A DNA stretch of 64,000 nt. Source: Schizochytrium sp. CCTCC M209059 (Eukaryota > Sar > Bigyra > Thraustochytrida > Thraustochytriidae). Within the stretch, counting starts at the first letter, position 1, and each line of letters opens with the position of its first letter. Below the pieces are notes generated by a model, which was not told where the DNA came from, made no database searches, and saw only the letters and a list, made by a program, of their open reading frames with translations. The translations under genes and the position numbers were made by a program. The stretch covers positions 1-64,000 of the forward strand of contig KN805405.1 of the NCBI GenBank assembly GCA_000818945.1, in the 5' to 3' direction. Positions 57,118 to 64,000 of the stretch are shown here, piece after piece.

Positions 57118-58258
57118 TCAGAGACCCACGATGGTCTGAAATGTGTTGGCCCAGACGCCTTTTGCTGTCGCGCGACCTGTTGAACTCTGACTCGCAGCCT
57201 TGCTGCGCAAAGAAGATGGATCAGCAGCGTCCTCACGACGACGACGAAAGGGTTCTAGAAATCCAGGCATTGCAGCATCGCGTGGCGGCACATCCGGAAG
57301 CTGCTCGAGGCGATGGCAGATTCGTCGATACTCCTTGGAAAGCGCCGAAACCTCTTGGGTATACTCGTCGAGCTGATCCTGCACAGCCTCAATCTGGAAA
57401 TCCTTCTTTTCATTTTCTTGCTTGAGGACTTGAATTCTCCGGCTCAAGTCAGGAAAATCATTTGCACCAACCGCGATCGTAGGCGGCACAGTCAACTGCG
57501 GAACCTCGTCCATGATGCGATTGCAACACTCATTCAGGTATCGTAAAAGGCGCTCCTTCGACTTCGTGTCCATGTTTTCCACCCTCGGCATACTGAGCAG
57601 GACAGGGCACACGCCGCGCAAAGTTGATTCGACAAAGTCCTCTACAAGCGGGGAAATAGCCTTCCAGCCTGATTTGGGCACGATGAGCTGCGCCTGCCCC
57701 GTGCCTGAGCTCCGAGGGGCCACATCGTTAGGGTTATCGCCTGTACCTCTTTTAAGTGCCGCTTTAGCAGCTCGCTTCTTCTTTTTAGAAGGTCTCAAAC
57801 TCCGTTGCACGGTGTTCATCGTCGCACTAGAGGGTGCTGCGCGAACACGTTTTCGGCTCGTTGACGCCAGAGCATTGGCTGCGGGGTTACGTGGCAACAT
57901 TCGCGCTCCAGCGTTCGCAGCACCGATCTCGTCTTCGCCGAGGTCATCTTCATCCGGAAGATTTTTCATATCTTCGCGCAATTTCTTCAGTTTGCGAAGT
58001 TTGGCTTGACGAGCGCGTTTGGCTTTGCGTTTGGCCGCTCGTCGTTGGATCTTGGCTTTTTCCTTTTCTGCGAGAATACGCTCTCGAGCCGCCAAGAGGT
58101 CTTCATCTAAATCGGAACCTTCCAGGTCGCCTGCGTCTCCATCTGATTCGCTGCTACTGCCGCTATCGTCGTCGTCGTCATCATCGTCTGCGTCTTCTTC
58201 TTCATAGCTCTCGAGATCGCTTGGATTTTCATCTTCGTCCTCTTCATCGTCATCGTCG

Positions 58259-58311
<53 letters not shown>

Positions 58312-58527
58312 TTCTTCTTCTTCTTCTTCTTCGTCGTCGTCATCTCCGTCCTCGTCCTCATCATCACCGTCGTCGGCGGCCTCTCCGTCTTCGTCTGCGC
58401 TCGCACCGCGCGTCAGCTCCTCGTCCAGGAGCTCCCCGTCTTCCCCGCCCATGACCGCCTCCTTTTCATCATCATCAATCTTTTTCTCCTGCTTTCCGCG
58501 AGCCCTTCTTCCCGCGCTTGCGCTCAT
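57118..58527 (-). CDS. Acidic coiled-coil nuclear-type protein, function unknown
   Basis: 469 residues from ATG 58527 (MSASAGRRARGKQEKK). The N-terminal 150 residues are dominated by Asp/Glu, including a run of more than 20 Asp from a GAT repeat. A basic helical part follows (QRRAAKRKAKRARQAKLRKLKKL, KKKKRAAKAALKRG). Then a globular segment (SGWKAISPLVEDFVESTLRGV, RLLRYLNECCNRIMDEVPQL) leads into a coiled coil (RRIQVLKQENEKKDFQIEAVQDQ) and a C-terminal GVWANTFQTIV. The mix of acidic, basic and coiled-coil parts suggests a nuclear or kinetochore/nucleolar role, but I cannot name the family. Confidence 0.65.
58255..58312. repeat. (ATC)n microsatellite encoding poly-Asp
   Basis: About eighteen TCA/ATC units, read as Asp codons on the minus strand in the acidic coiled-coil gene. 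Confidence 0.93.
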
Positions 58528-59551
58528 CTTCGCCCGCGCGCCGTCCTCTTCTTCGCGGTCGCCTTCCTCGCCCTCGCTGCGCGCGCTGCCCGCGCCCGAG
58601 CGCAACCGTGGGCTCGCGAGGGCTTTGTTTCTTCTTTCTGGCAACAAGCACTGCACTTTCTATGATAATTTTCCTTTTTGGGGGCCTTAACCGTCGTTGC
58701 AGACTGCGCAACGCAAGAGCCGTTGGACCCGAATGGAGCCCTTTTACCTTTAAGCGCCAAGTTATTCTAACGTGTTTTCTCTTGGTTTTCTTCGTCGTAG
58801 CAGGGTGCGCCGGCCTGACTGATGACTGTGAGTGAGTGTCGATCTTTGAAAACGTTCGGTCGGGAGTGTCGAGTGCATTTGATTTTCTATCTTTCCCCTT
58901 TTTCCGTGAGGTTGAAGGGGGCGCGATAGGGCGGACGACAGAATAGCTTAGTCGCCCAGTTAGCTCGTATGCTGTCTCAACACATCTATATATTTCAGCT
59001 TCCCTCACGCGTTCTTGCTGTTTTGTTTGCCCGCTCTTTTCATTAGGCCACGCCACGTCACGCCACGAGCGCATGATTACGACTTACTTACAGTTCCGCG
59101 AATCAAGGACCCATTGTTGAAACTTGCGGGGTCGACCTATCCATCCGCCAGAGGTAACGCGCGGTGGCTGGCTGGTCCTTCTTCCCAGCAATAAGCACCC
59201 GTTGGCTCAACCACGAACACCGCCCGGCTCGCCCCAGGTACACACGCCGAGATTGAACGACGAGGCACCGTCGCGAGCGGCTTGCCATTTTACCGGCCAT
59301 TTTACAACCAAGCTCTGACGAACGAGCAAACGAATAGCCCGAGCTCGAGCTCGAGCTCGGCGCGGCAAGCGCCTTGCCAAGCGGGGGGCGGGGGGGGGAA
59401 CCTTGACTCTCTCTGCTGCGCCTGGCCCGCGTCGGCATCGCCCACCCAGGCGGGGTAGCCGACGGCCGAGGCGCTGCCGCAGGTGCGGGTGCGGACGCGC
59501 AGGCGAACGACACTTGCACTTTGGTTCTCTACAAACATATATCCACAAAGC
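58528..59551. promoter_or_regulatory. Divergent intergenic region upstream of the NIPA-like gene
   Basis: About 1 kb between two divergent starts. Contains a CTCGAG-type alternating run (59341-59358) and G-runs at 59382-59398. No gene supported. Confidence 0.45.
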
Positions 59552-61006
59552 ATGTCGAATTTCACAGCCGAGCTCACAGCGGAGCTATGCCTCGAAATGG
59601 CCGTGGTGACGGCAGAGGGCGAGATTCTCTCTGGCCTCTGGTACGTTGGCGTGATTCTGAGCATTCTCAGCTCCATTGCCAGCAACCTCGGCGTCAACAT
59701 CCAAAAGTATAGCATGCTCAAAGAGTTTCAAAAGATGGAAGAGGACCTCTCGTATCGCGAAAAGCCATACGTTTTCCAGAAAATTTGGCTCCTTGGTCTT
59801 TTCATGGTCATCTTTGGCTCCATCGGAGACTTTGCTGCTCTTGGATTTGCGGCACAAACCCTGGCGACGCCCGTGGGGGGCTTCACAATGGTTGCCAACG
59901 TCTTCTTTGCGCATTTTTTCCTCAAAGAGCGGCTCAGTCGACGCGACATTCTTGCAACAATGTTTGTTGTTGCTGGAGTGGTCATTGTCGCCGCGAGCGC
60001 CGACAAGACCGAAAAAACATACACGCTCGAGTGTCTGCTCACACTCTACGAACGAACAACCTTCATCGTCTACGTCATTGGAATCTTCTTCATCGTAGGC
60101 ATCCTCTTTGCTGCGACGCGGTACTTGGGAAGGCTGCGCCGCGAAGATCCTCACGGCGAAGCGTACACGAGACTGCGTCGCTTTCATCCGATTTGCCCAG
60201 CAGCCCTCTCGGGTCTAATCGGCGCGCAATCTGTGCTCTTTGCTAAGTGCTCGGCGGAGCTCATCAAGAAAACGATCGAGGGCGAAAATCAATTCGGAAA
60301 TTGGCAGACCTACATCATCATTCTCTGCATGTTCTTCACCATTTTCAACCAGCTGCATTGGCTTGCGAACGGCCTGCGCCTGTTCGATGCGGTCCTTATT
60401 ATTCCTGTATTTCAGTGTTTCTTTATCACGGGAGGCGTCATCGGGGGTGGCGTCTTCTTCGACGAGTTCCGAGGGCTTAGTCTGCTTCTCAAACTCCTTT
60501 TTTTCCTGGGCGTCATCACAACGGTCTTCGGAGTGTTTTTGCTTTCGCAACGTGACCAGGCCGGTATCGGCGAAGCCAAGGTGGCTCCTGAGACGGCTCT
60601 AGCCGAGGCCCCGGGCCAGGATCTTCAATCGCCAAGAGAAGCCTCTATTGGCAGCGAGCACGGGAGCAGTAGTGTCTTTTTGAATCCAAGTCAAGAGCAC
60701 GATCCGATCGCCTTGGCTGCAGCGCACGCGCACGCTGTAAACCACGCTGCAGATGACCGACCCATGACACCGCTGCCCATGTCTCTCCATCATCATGGAC
60801 TTGTGGTTTCCGATCTGTACACTGCACTTCGTAGCGCTTCTTTGTCGCACGAGGCGCGAAGAATACCTACGCCGGAACACCCCATGGGTGGGCGACGAGA
60901 TACGGAGCCGAATGTTGGGACAGGTCGCGCTGGCGATCCACTCGCCACATCCGACCCTACGCACAAAGCAGTTCGCATGAAGTCATGTCCGCACCCACGT
61001 AAATAG
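59552..61006 (+). CDS. NIPA-type magnesium transporter
   Basis: 484 residues from ATG 59552 (MSNFTAELTAELCLEM). About nine membrane helices span residues 28-365. The family text is clear: GVILSILSSIASNLGVNIQK in TM1, DFAALGFAAQTLATPVGGFT, NVFFAHFFLKERLSRRDI and GVVIVAASAD, GLIGAQSVLFAKCSAELIK, and ILCMFFTIFNQLHWLANGL. These match the NIPA/DUF803 group of the EamA-like superfamily, which conduct Mg2+ at the plasma membrane or endosomes. The last 120 residues are a polar, disordered, His-containing cytoplasmic tail. The frame is open upstream to 59483 without an ATG. Confidence 0.85.
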   Translation: MSNFTAELTAELCLEMAVVTAEGEILSGLWYVGVILSILSSIASNLGVNIQKYSMLKEFQKMEEDLSYREKPYVFQKIWLLGLFMVIFGSIGDFAALGFAAQTLATPVGGFTMVANVFFAHFFLKERLSRRDILATMFVVAGVVIVAASADKTEKTYTLECLLTLYERTTFIVYVIGIFFIVGILFAATRYLGRLRREDPHGEAYTRLRRFHPICPAALSGLIGAQSVLFAKCSAELIKKTIEGENQFGNWQTYIIILCMFFTIFNQLHWLANGLRLFDAVLIIPVFQCFFITGGVIGGGVFFDEFRGLSLLLKLLFFLGVITTVFGVFLLSQRDQAGIGEAKVAPETALAEAPGQDLQSPREASIGSEHGSSSVFLNPSQEHDPIALAAAHAHAVNHAADDRPMTPLPMSLHHHGLVVSDLYTALRSASLSHEARRIPTPEHPMGGRRDTEPNVGTGRAGDPLATSDPTHKAVRMKSCPHPRK

Positions 61007-61403
61007 CCTTTTTGCTTGATGACGCGATGACTCTTGTGTTTCTTGTTTAATCTATAGCTTATACCTTTTTTTTTGTCGTAGTTATACTTTTCTGTTGTAG
61101 TCTCCCTTGCGTTGACAATTGTTTGTGTTCTTTGAAAGAGCACAGATAATCCTTTTTTCTTCTTTTTCCATGGCAATTTATTTTCTCTCTTTCAGGCTCA
61201 GCATGCGACCTCGTTTGGGAAATCCTTTCTCTTTCCTTTCGCTTTCCTTTTGTCAATGCTTGTTGCTTGCTTGCTCCCCAAAACGAATGACAGAATCGTG
61301 CAAAATATATACACGCCATAACAATATAGATTGATCCAACACACATTCGCTTCCACGTAAGCGTTTGTGAGCGCACATGTCATGTCGCAAGAGGGAATAA
61401 AAG
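61007..61403. other. Convergent intergenic region
   Basis: About 400 bp between the NIPA-like gene and the FYVE gene 3' ends; T-rich, no feature recognised. Confidence 0.55.
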
Positions 61404-64000
61404 CTAAAAGAGGCCGCCAAACCACCCTGCATTCTTCTCTTCGCGCTCACGAAGCTTGCGTGCCATGGACGAAAAGTCTCCAGCATTATTGGAGAGCGCC
61501 GCTGATGCCTCGCCAAGACGACCAAGACGTTCTCCACGCTCAATCAACGCGTCTCGAGTTTGGCCAAGCGTATCTTGCACAGCATTCGTTTTGGCACTTG
61601 TGCCAGGGGCGCGCCGCTGCGCTATTGGCTTTTGCTCGTTCATCGGTTGGGCACCGGCCGACAAAGGCTGCAGTTGCGGAGTCTGTTGGTCGTTCTGTTG
61701 TCCCGTGGCAGACGCCGCACTCTCTTTCGCCAGCGCTCGCGCATCATGCACGAGCATCGTGTACGTCTTGCAGAGCATATTGAAACACGCATTGCAAACG
61801 CGCGTTTGGGAGATGCTCTGATCATCAAGAGAGCGCATCGAGACCGACTTGGTCGTGCACTTGGCGCAGAATGTCTGCGCGCACTTTCGGCAATGCTGAC
61901 GCTTGTCTAGCATCTTGAAATTCACACTGCACGAGGTGCAAGAGGAACTGTCGACAAAATCGCTCGACTTGATGGCAAAGGGAATTCGGTATGTCTGCCG
62001 TGCGGCCACCATGCCAATGTCGGCCGGTTCAGTCCGCGAGGACCAATGTTGGACTGCGTCAGAAACATCGGCGCCAACACGCTCCAAGGCCTGCCCAATG
62101 TCGTCCATGTCCACACGCGCGCCAAACGACACCAACAGCTGTATGCAATCGAGACAGTCTTCGGTTGCATCGCGATTATCGTCATCGCCCATTGCCATCT
62201 TTGTGCCCTCTTCGACATCCTTTACGTTTTGTTCTGCACGAGCTGACTCGAGAGACTCCACCAAGAGTCGCAACCCTGATTGCGAGCTCCCATCGGCATC
62301 TGTGCAGTGCGCGTTGGGGTTAGCGCCACCCAGCAAAAGCTTATTCAAAATCCCCATCATAGGCCGCGGGCTCTTGCAAACGACAAGGAGGGGCGTCAGA
62401 CCTGTATGCACCGACGTGGTCTCGGTTTTGGCCCCGATCTTCAAGAGGGAAGCAACAAGTCCTCCCTGGCCGCGCCGCACAGCCACGAGCAAAGCTGTAT
62501 CCCCATTTACGTCGGCAATTTCGGTTTCAGGACCAAAGCCGCCTATTGCCTCTACGAAGACGGCGGCCTGACCGGGATCCTGCGCAGACTCACGACACGC
62601 CACAATGAGAGGCGTTCGTGACTGCAAGTCCTGGGCGTCAACGTCTGCCCCGTTTTCCCAGTCGTCGCTCAAGATCATGGGCACGATGTTTGCCTGGTGC
62701 TTGAGTGCTGCGTAGTGAAGCGGCGTCATGAGATCATTGTCCACGTCACTTGCCGAGGCCCCCGCGCGCAAAAGCTGAGCAGCCGTCAACGTACGACCCC
62801 CAATGCATGCCATGTGCAGAGGAGACACCCCATTGTCGTCGCTCATGGACACTTGCTCGGGGTGCTTGGAGAGAATGCGACCTACTTCGTGGCTCAATCC
62901 CTCATGCGCTGCAGACCAAATTGTGCCACGACGGATGCCATGTTCCCAGCCGCGACTTGACGCGCGAACAGGGCGCTCACGCCGCACCGCCTCCTTGACC
63001 GCAGCGACGACTTGCTCGATCCACATTTGCTTGTGGGGCTCGCCGCCGGCGTCGAGAACAAGTCGCGTCCCAGAGCTACCGCACAAAATCTCCAACATGG
63101 GCTGTCGCGTACTGGACGACGACGGCATGGCATTTTCGCCGCTCGCCAAGCCGCCTCTGCTCGAGGCCCTCTCGACACCACTTCCGTAGCTACGCAGACT
63201 GTGCCGTCCGACGCTCGCACTCCCGTCATCGTCTCTGCGCCCGCCTCTGCTACTAGAGTCAGCTGTCTCGCTGTTACGATACGTGTCGGAGAGATTACTG
63301 TCGTCACCTTGGTCGTCGCTCGCATTCTCATCTTCATCCGCATCGCTGTCTTCACCAAGAACGTCGTCTTCATATACAAAGTGACTTGAAGCCATATCCC
63401 GGACACTAACGTCGAGCAGCTCAAAGGAGGCGATGGCAGCGAGCCGGCCCGTCGTGTTTCGCATGCGAGCAAGGACGAGATAGTCATCAAAGATGAAAGC
63501 CTGCAGCATATGGTCGGCCTCATCTTTAATCTTGCCAGCAGTAACCATGTTAACGAAGTCCCGCACTGAGCGCGCATGCACAAGCATATCGTCTGTCGCG
63601 ACGCCACTGTCCCCTGAGGCTCCAAGGGCTTTGCCGACGGTCGCTCCCTTGCGCTTTATGTAGTCCCTCGTCGATGACAGGAAGCTCTTGCGGCGGTTGG
63701 CGCCGGATCCCACGGGGTGAGCATGCGAAGAGCTCTTGGCCGTGCCCGCGGAAGCATCCGTTCCTGCACTGTCAGCGTGTCGCTGCATGCTTCCATTGCG
63801 AACCACTGCGCCGCGCAAAAACCCGCCTTGGAAGCGGAGCTGTCGATCCGGGTTCTCGGGTAGGGCAAGATTCTTGTTTTCGAGGTCCATCATCTCCAGC
63901 ACCGCGCTGGCCATCTCGCGCTGCTGCTGGCGTTCCTTTTCCTCCTCACGAAGTTCCGATTCCGCCGCCCGCCCCTCCTCCTCTAGAAATCGCGCAAAGT
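61404..64000 (-). CDS. PH-like / ankyrin-repeat / FYVE-domain protein, 5' partial
   Basis: The frame is open to the right edge of the window; an internal ATG at 63914 (MASAVLEMMDLENKN) would give 836 residues, but the sequence before it (ELREEEKERQQQRE) looks like coding coiled coil. From that ATG: a PH-like domain (about 105-325) split by an acidic Ser-rich insert (LQAFIFDDYLVLARM, then LEILCGSSGTRLVLDAG and MWIEQVVAAVKEAV), ankyrin repeats (about 350-560; SPLHMACIGGRTLTAAQLL, TPLHYAALKHQANIVPMIL, DTALLVAVRRGQGGLVASLL), and a FYVE zinc finger (about 655-715) with eight cysteines/His and the basic RQHCRKCAQTFCAKC motif that binds PI3P. The C-terminus is a Gln-rich tail and a short helix. Probably endosomal. 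Confidence 0.85.
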   Translation of the reverse strand, partial: FARFLEEEGRAAESELREEEKERQQQREMASAVLEMMDLENKNLALPENPDRQLRFQGGFLRGAVVRNGSMQRHADSAGTDASAGTAKSSSHAHPVGSGANRRKSFLSSTRDYIKRKGATVGKALGASGDSGVATDDMLVHARSVRDFVNMVTAGKIKDEADHMLQAFIFDDYLVLARMRNTTGRLAAIASFELLDVSVRDMASSHFVYEDDVLGEDSDADEDENASDDQGDDSNLSDTYRNSETADSSSRGGRRDDDGSASVGRHSLRSYGSGVERASSRGGLASGENAMPSSSSTRQPMLEILCGSSGTRLVLDAGGEPHKQMWIEQVVAAVKEAVRRERPVRASSRGWEHGIRRGTIWSAAHEGLSHEVGRILSKHPEQVSMSDDNGVSPLHMACIGGRTLTAAQLLRAGASASDVDNDLMTPLHYAALKHQANIVPMILSDDWENGADVDAQDLQSRTPLIVACRESAQDPGQAAVFVEAIGGFGPETEIADVNGDTALLVAVRRGQGGLVASLLKIGAKTETTSVHTGLTPLLVVCKSPRPMMGILNKLLLGGANPNAHCTDADGSSQSGLRLLVESLESARAEQNVKDVEEGTKMAMGDDDNRDATEDCLDCIQLLVSFGARVDMDDIGQALERVGADVSDAVQHWSSRTEPADIGMVAARQTYRIPFAIKSSDFVDSSSCTSCSVNFKMLDKRQHCRKCAQTFCAKCTTKSVSMRSLDDQSISQTRVCNACFNMLCKTYTMLVHDARALAKESAASATGQQNDQQTPQLQPLSAGAQPMNEQKPIAQRRAPGTSAKTNAVQDTLGQTRDALIERGERLGRLGEASAALSNNAGDFSSMARKLREREEKNAGWFGGLF

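Noticed and set aside
57834..58454. His/Arg-rich 206-residue protein on the plus strand
   Set aside because: It is the antisense of the poly-Asp/Glu region of the acidic coiled-coil gene.
59382..59398. G-quadruplex upstream of the NIPA-like gene
   Set aside because: Only two long G runs are present, not four separate ones.

Overview
The window is nuclear DNA from a unicellular, flagellated eukaryote with a compact, intron-poor genome. Supporting genes are a nucleoporin, SM and SNARE proteins, an ER glucosidase subunit, a dynein-arm assembly factor (DNAAF1) and a plant-type topoisomerase VI A subunit. Genes sit on both strands, often head-to-head, with low-complexity acidic, poly-Gln and poly-Ser stretches and many microsatellites. 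One spliceosomal intron is clear (in VPS33). The gene set, including a bZIP protein resembling the oomycete M96 group, suggests a stramenopile, perhaps a thraustochytrid; this is inference.

Positions 1-42.4 kb are ordinary genome: a bZIP protein, a RIOX/NO66-type JmjC oxygenase, a conserved coiled-coil protein, VPS33, a small conserved protein, a UBA-containing protein kinase, an assembly gap (13546-14017), DNAAF1, a NUP107-like nucleoporin, membrin, a HEAT/ARM protein, a TBC1D23-like protein with a PH-GRAM-like C-terminus, TOP6A, di-N-acetylchitobiase, glucosidase II beta, a CDF cation transporter, a histidine phosphatase, a 35-residue-repeat coiled-coil protein, a small basic protein and a Cys-rich membrane protein.

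Positions 42.4-55.5 kb hold the striking feature. A FAD-linked (sugar-lactone-type) oxidase gene is cut in two by an 11.7-kb insertion (about 43262-54961). The insertion is flanked by a 4-bp AGAT direct repeat, and the oxidase frames on the two sides are in register once it is mentally excised. The island carries three tandem paralogues (A1-A3) of a protein with a PD-(D/E)XK nuclease-like domain, a Gly-Ala linker and, in A1 and A2, a degenerate kinase-like domain. In A3 the kinase-like part is replaced by a Cys-rich segment and one membrane helix. It also carries a small co-duplicated gene B, a frameshifted dihydrofolate reductase, a decayed coiled-coil gene, a three-helix membrane protein and a frameshifted Lys/Glu- and Gln-rich membrane protein. 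No transposase, integrase, capsid or polymerase gene was seen, so the vehicle (virus or mobile element) is unknown.

Positions 55.5-64 kb: a tandem array of seven tRNA-Gln(CUG) genes on the minus strand with a 102-bp period, then an acidic coiled-coil protein, a NIPA-type magnesium transporter and a PH/ankyrin/FYVE protein that runs off the right edge.
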